Of a stretch of DNA of 64,000 bases, positions 23,449 through 35,367 are shown piece by piece. A program made the position numbers and the translations under genes. Location: assembly GCA_015847255.1 (NCBI GenBank), contig JADLZK010010466.1, positions 62,001 to 126,000 on the forward strand, read 5' to 3'. How positions within the stretch are numbered: the stretch's first letter is position 1; every line of letters begins with the position of its first letter. This stretch comes from Hyparrhenia diplandra. Lineage: Eukaryota > Streptophyta > Magnoliopsida > Poales > Poaceae. Below the pieces are notes generated by a model. The model saw only the letters and a list, made by a program, of their open reading frames with translations. It was not told the origin of the DNA and made no database searches.

Positions 23449-23689
23449 ATGATGTACACTTCCTAAATTCCCAAACTTTGCATTGGTAGGCACATCAAGC
23501 TTTGTAATGTTGTGATTGACATCTCAACTTAATTCTTTCTCGCTTCGAAACGTCAGCAGGATTGGTACGCACATCAAGCTCAATAATGTTGAAATTGACA
23601 TCTCAATTTAATTCTTTCTTGCTTTGAGCAGGATAAAGCTTTGAAGCTCCTCAAGAACACACGTCACCAATCTTGTCTAAACTAGTGCG

Positions 23690-24370
23690 TACACAAAATT
23701 AGCAGCTTGTTGCTTGTTCACTGAACCTAGAATATAGCTCTTGGATTTGTTGATTAATGGCAACTATGGAAACACCATATCGGTAGTGATGCTCAACTGT
23801 TGTCTCACTACTAGAACGTGACTGAATAAAATCAGCATAGTACCCATTCATATCTGGAACAGTAGTGCCTTGTTTACTACAAAAAGGTGTCGCTCTCGCT
23901 TCACCAAGAAGTTGGCTCCAACCATGACCTCTTAAATTCTGAATCAATCTTCCTGTGGTGGCCACATCATCCATAGCATTTACAATATCTTGATATTCAT
24001 GTTGTAACTTTCTGCAAAGAACTGTTTTACCAAACGTAAAATAAAATAAATACAAAGTGGAGTGGCATCATCAATCTAACAGCACCAGCAGCCTTCCCTC
24101 TTTATAGTTGGCATTTAGTGGAGCATTATCTAGCGCGACTGGCCAACTGCATTGACATCTTAGTTGTATGAAGCTAGAAGTTTCACCATTTCATGAAAAT
24201 TACCTTGGTTCTTTGAAGTAGTTGATTCATCAGATCCTCGAAAAGAGCAAGCTTGAAATGCTAACCATTGAACTGCATCAATAGACGTTCCAAGACACAA
24301 CCTATTCTTCTTGATATCTTTGTTTGTTTCTGCACCACATGCTCAATATGGTTTCATCATGTATTCTTCA
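23690..24370 (-). pseudogene. hAT-like (TTF/ZMYM1-type) transposase fragment
   Basis: On the minus strand, LCLGTSIDAVQWLAFQ and AFQACSFRGSDEST (about 24225-24310) are followed by an open 118-aa segment at 23699-24055. That segment contains KLQHEYQDIVNAMDDVA, LRGHGWSQLL, VPDMNGYYADF and QELYSRFSE. This order matches plant zinc-finger MYM-type 1-like proteins, which derive from hAT transposases. The central part is deleted or out of frame, so this is a relic. Confidence 0.65.
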
Positions 24371-24539
24371 AATTATCATAACGCTTCATATTGTAATTAT
24401 AAGCAGATTTACTATTATTTCCCATGTGAACCTAGAATGAACAATTAGCACCATCATTCACTTTTTCCCAATTTTTGGATCCTTTCCCTATCTGACTCTG
24501 CCTATCCAGATGGCTTCTTTGAAAATAGAAAGAAAGTGT

Positions 24540-25120
24540 CATGTGCCGAAAAAAGAGGGGACCCAAAAGGGCTTGTCACAATCCTAAAAGGCCAGCCCAA
24601 AGAGCCGGGGCCGGGGAGGTAGCGCAAGGCGCCACCCGGCTGCCGCCGCCCGCCCGCCACCTGCCGTCATCGCGTCGTTGCTTTCTCATTAAGTAATATT
24701 ATTTAGGGATAAGGTAGAAATAGATTAGGAAATAAAAGAGAGATCTACTTTTCATGCAAGTCTTCCCGGGACTATAAATACAAGGAAGATGTAATCGGTT
24801 GGATCAAGAAAAAAATAAAGGGACAACACCCAACAGCTTCAGCTCTCCAGCCCTAGGCTCTCTCTCTCTCTCCCTCCCTCGCGCGCGTGCGCCGCCGTCA
24901 CCAGCGTCGCCGCCCTTTGTCGTCACGCCGTCATCACGCCGCCCAGGCGGCCACCACCGCCCCGCCATCGCCGGCGCTGCCCTGCCCCACGCCACGCCGC
25001 CGCCGCCGCCGCCGGGGCGCCGCGGCCGCCGACACCGCCGCCCCCTACGCCGCCTTCCTCACCCGAAGACCGTTGGTGACGTGTCGCAACCGACCCAATC
25101 CAACCGGTTTGTGGTGAAAG
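24540..25120 (+). mobile_element. LTR retrotransposon remnant with TATA box
   Basis: The sequence gggactataaatacaagg (about 24769-24786) is followed about 60 bp later by a CT-rich leader, the usual organisation of a grass retrotransposon LTR promoter. A GC-rich tract with (gcc)n follows. The TG/CA ends cannot be fixed and no coding domain is attached. It could instead be a degenerate promoter and first exon. Confidence 0.35.
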
Positions 25121-25220
25121 GAAAACAAAAGGCGCTGCATCTTTTGCAAGTGAATATTCTAAATAAGGAAAAGCATTGAACCAGTGAGATTGGAACCTGC
25201 ATGGATTATTTCTTTGGACC

Positions 25221-25262
25221 AAAAGCAGTATGTGTTTTTTTTACGAAAAAAAGCAGGATGTG
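25221..25262. repeat. T-tract micro-insertion with 14-bp flanking duplication
   Basis: aaaagcagtatgtg (25221-25234) and aaaagcaggatgtg (25249-25262) differ at one base and flank ttttttttacgaaa. It is the third example of this type in the window. Confidence 0.6.
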
Positions 25263-25301
25263 TGCCCACGTGAAATTGATAAGGACCATGCATAATGCGT
25301 A

Positions 25302-25541
25302 CTCCCTATGTCCCCATGGAGTTCGTCGTTTTTGACTTTTAAATTTCATATTTGACCATCCGTCTTATTCAAAATATTTATACAAATTATAAAATAAATT
25401 AATCAATATTCAAGTATCTTTATTGATAAAATAAGTCATAACAAAATAAATTATATTTATACAAAAAATTTGAATAAGGCGAAGCATTGAAAAAAAAGAT
25501 GGCACGGAATCGGGGTGACAAACTCAATGAGACGGAAGGAA
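25302..25541. mobile_element. Stowaway-like MITE
   Basis: The left end actccctatgtccc and the right end gagacggaagga are the classic Stowaway (mariner) termini, inside TA dinucleotides (25300-25301 and 25542-25543). The interior is AT-rich and foldable. Confidence 0.65.
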
Positions 25542-25542
25542 T

Positions 25543-26167
25543 AGATCTCATTTAACTATCAAAACGCTGACATCAGCAATAACCCTTTGATCTTTTGGTG
25601 CTGGTTGTCTTGGTGCTTCTTGGGGTTGGGCTTCCTATTGGACCACACCAACTTCATCTAATTCTAGAATGAATCGGACAATGAACATCCTAGAGAACAC
25701 TAAAATTATTGGGAGGAATCATCTGGTGCTTCATCAGCTACGCCTAGTCATCTATTCCAATTCCTAATCTGGTTGATTCTAGAGCATTATGTAGTACAGC
25801 ATTTGGCCTAACTTAAGCACTATGCATGCCAATATAAGAGCATATATACATACAACCAAGCACAGATTAGCTGCACTGTACAAGGCTGTATACAGACTAA
25901 CAAATGCAACAAACGAATCCTAAGAGCTCTGCCTATATTGGCCTTTTCCTTTCCCATTTTGCATTCAAAAATCTTATACTCCCTATTAAAAAAAAAAAAA
26001 ATAGAAACCATAGATTATAATTGTGAAATGGAGGGATTATATCAAACAAAAGTTAGCCATGCTCGATGCCACTCGTCTGTCATTAGACTATAGTTTAAGT
26101 TTTAGAAAGAAACTGGGGAATATTGCTGTTTTAAGTTTCTTTCTAAAACTTAAATTTAAGTTTCTTT
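25543..26167. other. Spacer downstream of TERT
   Basis: No gene is supported. From 26095 onward an inverted and tandem repeat overlaps the TERT stop codon. Confidence 0.5.
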
Positions 26168-26181
26168 CTAAAACTTAAATT
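26095..26181. repeat. Inverted plus tandem repeat at the TERT stop codon
   Basis: taagttttagaaagaaact (about 26097-26115) is the reverse complement of agtttctttctaaaactta, which occurs twice in tandem at about 26136-26157 and 26159-26178. The second copy includes the TERT stop codon (minus strand, 26168-26170) and last coding bases. The transcript could form a stem of about 19 bp here. Confidence 0.8.
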
Positions 26182-28860
26182 TCCAGAACATTGACGAAAG
26201 TGAGAGTCATCCACAGCATATCGCAAACCATCATTGTGATGGTCCAGATGGCCACACCTCTGAATTTCCTTTCTCAGCAACGCCAACAAATCCTTGTAAC
26301 GTGATTGCTTCTTCTGAAGCACTCGAAGGTACTGATAGGCCAAGCCACATTGTTTCCTTTCGCCTAAGCTTTAGAACTGGGTGCACATTGTACTGCAGCT
26401 CCACGTCGTGGATCCGCCTTTGGCGATGAGGCTATGCATATACCGCTTCACCAAAAAATTGAAATCATGAGGAAAGACAGTAGTAACTTCAAATACATTT
26501 GATACTGAATCTTTGTTAATGAATATAGTGAAGAAAATAATAAAATCTAGCACAATTTACACATTACTATAAAAAGAAACGAAGATAATTTGGTACCCGA
26601 AAGTTCTCTTAATTATATCAAGATAGCTCCAGTTTCCCAATGTTGGCATCAGGCATGCTCCGGAAATAGCAATGAAACTTCATTGCACATAAGAGGAAAG
26701 CTTGATAAATATTCAGTCTTATCGTGCTGCACGGTGAATTGATTGTGGAATCAAAGAAAATGGGATGACACTTTGGGACGCATGTAATGACGTAGCTTGC
26801 TCTCAAGGTCCTTTTTTGAAGAGAGTGTCTTCACAAATGATGGTGGAGCAAATAAGGATGTCCAGATACCTGTTTTAAAAAGAACTCCATTACTTTAACA
26901 CAGTTTGGTAGACAAAATTAGGTTCTGATACTTTATCAAAGAGAACAAAATGACCAGGAACAAAATTAGGAAGTAGTAAGAAATATAATTATGATTTAAT
27001 GGAAAGAAACTAGTTTCAGTTATAAAGGCAAAAGGTTAAGAAAAATGACCAAGATTCCTTGACCAAAGGGGACGGGGATGGGAAGAAGGCGTGGGAACGA
27101 GGGGATGGGGAAATTTTTTTGCCTCGCGAGGACGAGGGGATGGATGGGAGGCAATTCAGGCGAGGGGAAAACCATGTTGCCATCTCTAACCAGGAACCCG
27201 GGTCACATTATATGAACTGCCTAGATCTTACGCTAACACTACCCCAATCTACACAATGTTTTATGATTTGAGCGGCTAAATTTCGGAACATTAGATGTTC
27301 AAGGAATTTTACTTGTGTGCAAGTTCCAAAATATAATATATGCAAGTTGAACAATACAATAGTTTGGCACCTTTACTTTTTTATCAACACAATATTCTGA
27401 AAAATCGGTTGTCAAAAACACTTGTTTCATCTTTGGCTGTCCAAAGATATTATGGGTAGACCGCTTGTGTTCTAAACCGAAAAAAAAAAGGAATAGGCAA
27501 AATACGGTTAATCATCAACTGGTCCTTTGTAAAAAGTTAAGAGGACTATGAGGGGTTGGGGGTGGGGGGGGGGGGGGTGTTGCGGTGTGTCAAAAGTTAA
27601 GGGTTTTTTTTTTTTGCGAAGAGGCTTTATGTTGGTATTTGAATTCAAAGGTCTACGAAAATCACAAGTCAAGGAATGCCACGATTTCAACGTAAAAATA
27701 TGGCAACAACCAAACTGTTTTAAGTTGATATTCATTAGAGGCAAGGCAACGACCCATAGTCCACAACTACACGGTGAGTATCTTGACACAAACTAGATGG
27801 ACCATTTCATCTCCATATCTCATTATTAATGTATTGAATTCACCAAATAAACGATACCAATAGGCATACCTTGGATAATCAGCTTGAATTTCCAAAGTTT
27901 CACAATTTATTAGCAAACCACTCCATGGTATGAAAGAGAATCCATCATCAGCCCGGTAGATCCTATTACAACGGTACTCATTATTTCCAACCTCGAAGTT
28001 GAAACCATATTTGCTGTCATTCATGTAGCAATTGTAGTCGACAAACCCACTTCTCATCATCCCTTTGAAAAAATTTAGAGCATGCTCCTTGGAGAAAGAT
28101 ATGAATACGAAATCATCAATGAACCTCATTAATAAACTTTTAGGTGTTAAAACGTCCTTTTTCGAATCAATCTTGCTATCATGAAGAGATTTCAATAGCA
28201 ACGTAATTTTCAAGGTGACCAAAGTACGAGGAACAAAGTTTGGGAGATAACTTGTTTCCTTGAATGATGCCAACTTCTTGTGAGTAGAAGTTTTGCCCAA
28301 TCTTCAAAACATTGCACTCCACTTGCTCGGAAAGGATAGACTGAATTTGTTTCTTCCGTATCTTGCAAAATTTTCCCTGATTTTCGATAGAGAAAAGGTT
28401 ATTTGATATTGTGTTGATTGTGAGTTGATTATAAAACTTCGAACTATAGTTAGTGAACAAATTGTCAAGCAAAGACACAACTAAAGCATGAACAAGTGTC
28501 ACGGGATCACTATGGGGCTGATTGGTTGCGGTGAATGCCACGATTTTTGGGATGGCAAGGCGGTCAAAGGAGGCCCAAATTAGCGAGGACTATCACATAC
28601 GGATGATTGTGTTTGGTTGTTCCCGCCATAGGTCCCTGTATGGGGTGAAATCTTGTTTGGATGCCTGTACCGAGTCAAGGTTCTAGGAGTATGACATATG
28701 GGTCCATGCATCATGCAGTGCATCAAGTCAGCCTGGATGGTGAGGGAAGCTCAAGTTTTGCCTACGAGATGAGCTGGGACGAAGGTACTAAAGTGAATGG
28801 ACAGATGCCTGTTTTACATGGACAAAACTAATTAATGCAAACAAACATATTTTACATGAA

Positions 28861-29016
28861 GACAACAACTACAACAACAACTACTTAGCCTTTTGTCATA
28901 AGCTAGTTGGGGTAGGCTAGAGATGAAACCCATAGGAAACAAGTATAAAAGAGACACAAAAAAAGGGCACAAGACAAAAGATAGAGTAAGGGTTAAACAG
29001 GGAAAGAAAATAAAGG
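28861..29016 (-). mobile_element. Retroposon 3' tail (SINE/LINE-like) in a TERT intron
   Basis: On the minus strand it reads cttttgtcttgtgccc, then tttatacttgtttcc, then ctctagcctaccccaacta, then aaggctaa, and ends in (gtt)n-type repeats. A plus-oriented copy lies at 30796-30942. The 'tagcctaccccaact ... aaggc ... (gtt)n' tail is common in grass SINE/LINE insertions such as the Au SINE group. The 5' end is not defined. Confidence 0.55.
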
Positions 29017-30795
29017 TCACGGTTCAGGCACATTGATTGCTAGTCTCCAAGCGCTCCTATCCATAGCTAATTCCTTAGAGATATTCCACTATATTTTACA
29101 TGAAGACCTTCCTTCTAATTTTTAGGAACATGTTTGCAGCAAGCCAATCATCACTAAGCAGTCTAAGCTAACATAGGGCCCAAAAGGTATCCTATTTTCC
29201 CTTCACTTTTAATAATTTGTGCTTTCTTGGGTGATGATGAGTTGATGACCTGCATTTATTTCTGGAATTCTACTCAGATAAGAATGAATAGAAAAACTTG
29301 ATAAGGGCATGAAATTTATAATTCCATTTCAAAATTTTGCATGAATATTATAATTCCATTCAGTTATAAGAACGAATAGAAAGATAGAAACAGCAAGGGC
29401 AGCAATATTATAATTCCATTTTAGTTTCGGATGAAAAGGTTGCATAAAGATTTGTTAATTGCTATATGTAGCACAGTATGTTCCATAGTCAGAACGTGCA
29501 CAGAAATTTGAAATGGATTATGATACCTGGTCAACTAAAATGCCACCCCTTGATGATAACTGAATTGAGAAATCACATGTATTATCACCTTTGCTGATAG
29601 AAACATTTGAATCAAAACGGTAGTGGGCATTCCTAGACCAGTTGTAAACTACCTTTTTGCATTTCCTCAGAACATATTCATCACATTTCAAGGCATCATC
29701 CACAACTTTCCGTAACATATCATGAGATAAACAATCGAATGCCTTTGATACATCGGCAACAACAATATATATCTTGAACTTTTCCTTGGTGACTTCTTCT
29801 TGAAGAAATAAAGCGCCCGATTTTTATGCACATTATTGTAATCAAAAACAGAAGAACCAAACTTGTCTGGATTCTCATCCATTAATTTTTTTATAATCAG
29901 GTGACAATTATTGAGGTTGACATCTTTTGATCGAGCTCTGAGATTTACTAATGGTCTCATATCTTTTGCTTTTGGAACGAACCTCACTCTTGAAGAACGG
30001 CATGACCGCCTTACTTCTTTCCTGGATTTACCACGCAAAATCCTGAAGTTTTGTCTGTTTAGGGAAGCAATAGCAGTACTAGTTAAGTCTCTCCAAACTC
30101 TCTTTGGATAATAGAAAACATCATATCGCCTTGATTCCCTTTCTGTAACATAAAAGTATGCCTGGACTAATGGTATCACAATATCAGAAAATATCCAACT
30201 AATCCAACAATGTAGAAGATTCTGAAGTTTCTCCTCAGATCCATTTGATAACCAAATTTCTTTCTCCATTAGAGCAGAGCAAGAGCAATCAGATAATCCA
30301 ATATTTGATATCCAAGAATAATGTGATACTTTCAGCTCACCAATACAATCGCTCAAGCAAAATTTTTCAAACCTGCGCAACTTTATAAACTTCCAAATGT
30401 TTATCCTTAAAGATCTCTTCTTTGCAAGAGTTTCCTAGCAACGGCTTTCGAGGTATAATTCGTGTCAACACTGCCCCGGATGAAGGAAACTACTTGTTGA
30501 TGTGTCTTGTAAGCCTCCAATTGATCATAGCATGCCAGTTTTCCTCCAATTAAAAATTGTGCCTTGCCATTATGATTCTTGGCAACATCACCTGCACGCC
30601 GCTAAGAATATTACTTCAATCATTTAGTTATTATTTTTGACCAACATATATGCATGTCAAATACCATAGCAACTCAAGGCAGAACACTGCACACTACAAT
30701 TTGCTTTGGTTTGCTAAGCAACATAACAATTGAGAACAAATATCCAATGCTACAACAACCAGCATGCCCTTTCGTATTTGTATTGGATAGCCCTG

Positions 30796-30942
30796 ACCTT
30801 TGTTTCTTTTTTTGTTTACCCCTATCTCTACCTTTTGTCTTGTGCCCTATTTTTGTGTTTCTTTTATACTTGTTTCATGTGGATTTCATCTCTAGCCTAC
30901 CCCAACTAGCTTGCGACTAAAGGCTATGTTGTTGTTGTTCTG
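30796..30942 (+). mobile_element. Second copy of the same retroposon tail, opposite orientation
   Basis: It matches the reverse complement of 28861-29016 over about 140 bp, ending ctagcctaccccaactagc, then aaaggct, then tgttgttgttct. It lies in the TERT intron upstream of the QFP/RT exon. The two copies form an inverted pair about 1.8 kb apart around that exon. Confidence 0.6.
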
Positions 30943-31531
30943 ACCTATTCTATCTCTCACGATCTCTAAATCCTATAAGACTATACATAGAGTTCAGTTG
31001 ACAACAGATTCTTTTTAAAAGGCAAAGAACTTTAGGATGGTAAGTGTTGCAATGAAAACAAATTATAAAGACAGTAACAATGTACTTATCTGTTGGTTGC
31101 TGTAAACTAGTATTGGCGCGAGGATAGATTGATTATTGAGAGTGATGGATTACACATATATAGGCAAGGAAGACCTAAGATTTGGCTTATGGAAACAGAA
31201 CCAATCAACAGTAATCCTTGCTTATAATATCTCAATGATATCTAATCCTAATCATGTGCAAGCACAGGGCCCAAGGAAGCCTGGGGAGTGTCACACTCTG
31301 CTGTCTAACAAAGTAACAAGTGCTTCTTATATAATTGAAAACAATATATGTTCATATGTACCTTGGAATTGGTGAACAATGCTTGAAGTAGTTTCTTATC
31401 TTCGGCGCTTAGAATTTCGATGAGCTTATTCATTAGTTTAGGCAACGAAAGGCACCCGACAACAAAAAAACCTTAGAAATTTACATTAATAGCCAATAAG
31501 AAAAAAAAAATTAGAGAGAGTGATGACTAAA

Positions 31532-31645
31532 TGTTAGGACAATGATTATCAGATTCCTCAAACCCTAGAAGGGTGGGCAATATAGTTCTTTGTACATGGG
31601 CCTCATGGGCCTAGCCTCATGGGCATCTACACATATACACTAAAA
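31532..31645 (-). repeat. 3' LTR of the copia element
   Basis: Starts TGTTAGGACAAT, shares cctcaaaccctagaagggtg and gcctcatgggc with the other LTR, and ends ctaaaa where the partner has ctaaca. A handful of substitutions and indels separate the two LTRs, which argues against very recent insertion. Confidence 0.85.
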
Positions 31646-34600
31646 AGTCCCGAACTACAGGCGCCGGCGGAGATCAAGGCGGACATGAAAGAAATCAATC
31701 ACAACTAGCCACTAGCAGCGACGTTGAGGCTGGATCGAATTCGGAGAAATGAGGGCAGACCCTTGGTGAAGATGTCGGCGCGGGAGGTGGTCGGTACATG
31801 GAGCACGAGAACAGCGCGATGGCAACCAAGTCTCGGACAAAGTGCAAGTCGATCTCCACATGCTTCGTCCACGATCTTTGAGCGAGGGGTTGGTGGAGAG
31901 GTAGACGGCGCCGACATTGTCGCGATGAGACAAGTGTGGTCTTTGTCGTGGGCCGTGGAGCTCATGCAAGAGCCGACGAAGCGTGAGGCCTGCGACACCG
32001 TAGCATGACCGAGCGGGAGACAAACCGGCCGCCGCTTGGACGACTGCGAGGTTAAACAATAACGACGAAGCGGTGGAGGGAGACCGGTGAAGCATTTGCT
32101 AACGAACATACGGAGAAGGCGCCATCGCAGCAAGATGGGGTGCCCGTGGATCATGCATGTGAAGGCAGAGATGCTGAACGGCGACGCGATGTCGTCCCCC
32201 GTGAAGGCGAAAATCGCAAGGCACCACCCCCAAACTCCGGAAGGCGAGGAATTATGGGGTGTTCTTTTCCACAAGAACCCCCAAGTGGTGAAGTGGACCA
32301 AGGTCCTTCATGGCAAACTGAGCAAGGCCATTATGGAGGCTGTGGAGGACAATGTCATAGCGGTGTAGGATTGCGGGCGATAGACAAAACAGAGAAGTGT
32401 CCGACCTCCAACCCCAAGGTGAGAAGGTAGGTGGCAAAACGAGAGTACCTAAGCACGAGGGGGCTGCCCGGACCATTAGTGAGCAAAACGGATCAAATTT
32501 GCCCGGAATCTCATGTAGGTGCCATGGAGAAATGCATTCTTGACATCCGGTGAACCAGCATCATCATAACCTCGGGTGAAGCCTACGAGGACCCGGCGAG
32601 ATCTCGGATCCACTTGTTTGACCACATTGCCACGGACGGACGCGGCACGAGGTCCCACGCCGGTTAAGGCCCTCATGTTCCTCTTAGTTAGGATCCCAAG
32701 AGGAAGGAATCGGAGGAGCCCGTGATCGCTCTAGGGCCCGCGGGACGGAGAACCCCCGCATGCATGGTCACCATCGGGTGGAGTTGGGGTCTGTTGATGG
32801 GTGGCCCTAGGGTAACCACGGGCGGCGGGGCTCTTGCGGTGGGGGGCCGCCGGGCGGGTATTTGCTGCCCGCTGGCGCAGGTCGGCCCAGCGGGGAACGG
32901 CGAAGACTCGGCTTCTATGGGGGCGCGGAGCTCAGGGGCCGGCCGGGGCGGGCGCGAAAGGCGGAAGGCCGGGGAGCTTGAACCACCGGGTCAGCAAACG
33001 GGGACTGTTTCCTGAGTGGGGTGGGGTGTGGAAAGGTGGAAGAAAATGGCGGTGGGAACCGACTCAGGGTCGAAGACGACAAAGGGTGGAAGGTGTGGAA
33101 AGATGAGGACTTCGTCGAGACGACGGTGGGAGGAAAGTGGGAGGAAATAGCCAGGTGTACCCCTTATGGTCGGGAGTAGCCAAGGAACACACACCTGGTT
33201 GAGGAGCAAATGTAGTGTTTGGGTAATAGGCACACCCGAAGACACGGAGGTGATCATAAGGGCGTGGTGGGGAGTGGGAGCGGGACAAAGCGGTGGACGG
33301 AAGGCGGTTGAGTAGGTGGGTGGCGGTGTGGAGGCTCGGCCCGAGCCTAGGATGCCCGAAGAAGGATAGTGCGCGATGATAAGCGGATGGTTGCCGCTCG
33401 GGAAGAAGTATACGGACAAGACATGCGCAAATTGAACACCCCGAGAGAGGAAGAAAGAGCGAGGCTATCGAACTCACGCCCGTTGCTTTGGACGGCCTTG
33501 ACGGTGAGACCAAACTGTTGCAAAGAAGTGGAGGAGGGTTCGGACTTAGCACGCGAACGGAAAAGTCCAAGAGTAATGGGAGAAATCATCAACCAAAGAC
33601 CAGATAATATTTGAGCCCGTAAATGCTCTGAAGGAGAGGTCCACAAATCACAAAGCACAAGATCAAAGGCATGCGTAACGCGAAGAAGAAGACGAAAAGG
33701 TAGTCTAACATGACGACCGAAAGCCGAACGCGATGACAAAGATGCTCGGCATGAGTATGAAAGTACAAGAGATGTGACTACGACCGAAGCCGAGCAAAAC
33801 GCCGCGGCCGGGATGACCAGGCCGGGCGGTGCGCCGATGGTGGAAGACGGCGCCACGGCAAGAAAACGGAAGGCGAAGAGTGTAAAGGGGGATCGGAGGA
33901 GTGGTGTAGGGAAGCCAAATCCTTCACAAGAAGACCGAAGTGTCAAATTCAATGTAACAAGAGTTAGCAGGCACGAATAGAAAGAAGATTATGGACCATC
34001 CGAGGAGCAACAAGAACATTCGAAAGAGCTAAAAGGACCGGGAGCGTAACCCCAGGTGACCGGAAGACAGGAACCATTCCCCACCATGATAGAAGAAGGG
34101 CAAGAGGGGTGGGGAGGGTGAAGAGTCGAGTATACCAAAGATCCGGAGTGGTGTGGTAGGAAGCCCAGAGTGCGCAATCCATGGATGACGGGCTAAGCGG
34201 AGGAGGAGCCTGGGTCGCGGGTAGAGGAGCCATGGTGGAGTACATGGCGCCGCCAGGCGGAAGTGTTCCCGCCGCCTGGCCCATGGAACGGCCACATGGA
34301 GATGCGCCTCGCCCATGGGTTGGTGAAGGAACAGGATGACGCCGGGGGCGGAAGTGGAGCAAGCGGTGTCATTCACGTCCAGCACCACCACCACCACGGC
34401 CACCACGGCCCGCGGCCGCGCGATCCACCTCCCTTGCCGGGAGGGCGGGGCGGCGACGAGCACAGAGGTAGGGGGACGCGAGGCGCGGGCGGGAGCGGGC
34501 GGTAGGGCTCGCCCCAAGAGCTCCTCAGGGCGAGGTCGCCCGGACTGCGAAGGTGGGGCGGTGTCAGGCGAGTGATCAAGTCCTCCGTCCAAGGTCCATT

Positions 34601-35155
34601 GATATTTGACGCGGTCGTCAAAGAATGTCGTCGGCCTTAGCAAGTCGGAGAGAGAACGGCACCGGCGTTGGCGAAGAGTAGGCACCGTGAGCCGGGCGGT
34701 GTCCGGATCTCGAGGAAGATGGTATTCAAACGCCGCATCAGCGCCCCGCGAAGGGTGTGTGAATTTCTGATGAGGTTGCGTGGATTTTAGGGGTTTGGGT
34801 GTGGTGCCGGGAGGACGGCGGCGCCGTGCTCAGCGAAGGCGGGGTGGGGACGGAAAACAAATGCTCGCTAGCGAAATTTACACCTGCGCCTCCAAGCTTG
34901 GACCTTTGCGCCGCATTAGCGTTGGGTCAAGAGCGCCATCAATTTTCATCAGAAACATATATCGGTGGGCGGGGCTGGGTTTGGTACCTGTGCAAAAAAA
35001 AAGATCCTAAGAGGTAATAGGGAGAGGAAGGGAAGGATGAAGGGAAAGGAAACCCGGGGGGGCTCGTCGGGGTAAGCCGCCGGGCCGGCCGCCATGGGCG
35101 GCGGCGGCCGGAGGTCGGGATCGGGAAGAGAAAAAAAAGAACTAGCTTGATACCA

Positions 35156-35265
35156 TGTTAGGACAATTGCAGTATTCCTCAAACCCTAGAAGGGTGGGCA
35201 ATATAGTTGCTGTACATGGGCCTCATGGGCCTAGCCTCATGGGCCTCTACACATATACACTAACA
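35156..35265 (-). repeat. 5' LTR of the copia element
   Basis: Begins TGTTAGG and ends CTAACA, the TG/CA rule. It is flanked outside by the target duplicate ctaaa and inside by the tRNA-Met primer binding site (about 35145-35155, minus strand). Confidence 0.85.
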
Positions 35266-35266
35266 C

Positions 35267-35352
35267 TAAACATGGATGTGTAGCCTGTAAACATAAGATC
35301 CTTAATTGGGAGAGAGAAGGATGAGTAAACATGGATGTGCCTGTAAACATAG
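35267..35352 (+). repeat. Short direct duplication next to the copia insertion
   Basis: taaacatggatgtg followed by cctgtaaacata occurs at about 35267-35294 and again at about 35327-35352, with a 3-base difference. It lies in the TERT intron. Confidence 0.7.
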
Positions 35353-35367
35353 TAGCTTCTAGAGTTC

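Larger units (their letters stand above)
31532..35265 (-). mobile_element. Ty1/copia retrotransposon with ~110-bp LTRs
   Basis: The element is 3,734 bp, inserted in a TERT intron in the same orientation as TERT. The target duplication is ctaaa (31527-31531 and 35266-35270). LTRs are at 31532-31645 and 35156-35265. Next to the right (5') LTR, on the minus strand, is TGGTATCAAGC, a primer binding site for initiator tRNA-Met. Minus-strand domains run in copia order: gag/protease region (34000-34700, with SMDCALWASYHTTPDLWYT resembling the protease-proximal 'DSGAxxHMT'), integrase (33100-33900), RT (32250-32680, with VKNAFLHG and FAMKDLGPLHHLGV), and RNase H (31720-32100, with LLHELHGPRQ, DNVGAVYLSTNP and ADIFTKGLP). 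Frameshifts and stops are frequent, so it is not autonomous. LTRs this short are unusual for a copia element with all pol domains. Confidence 0.88.

Noticed and set aside
24799..25179. 126-codon plus-strand frame after a TATA box
   Set aside because: It is a Pro/Ala/Arg-rich low-complexity output from (gcc)n repeats; it is more likely LTR or leader DNA than a gene.
27541..27620. G14 and T14 tracts as a regulatory element
   Set aside because: They are simple homopolymers within the TERT 3' intron. A weak flanking duplication (aaaagttaag) was noted but is too short to count as another micro-insertion.
31375..31460. CP-motif exon of TERT
   Set aside because: It reads LPKLMNKLIEILSAEDKKLL with a GT donor and is in the right place, but the similarity to the CP motif is too weak to assert as an exon.
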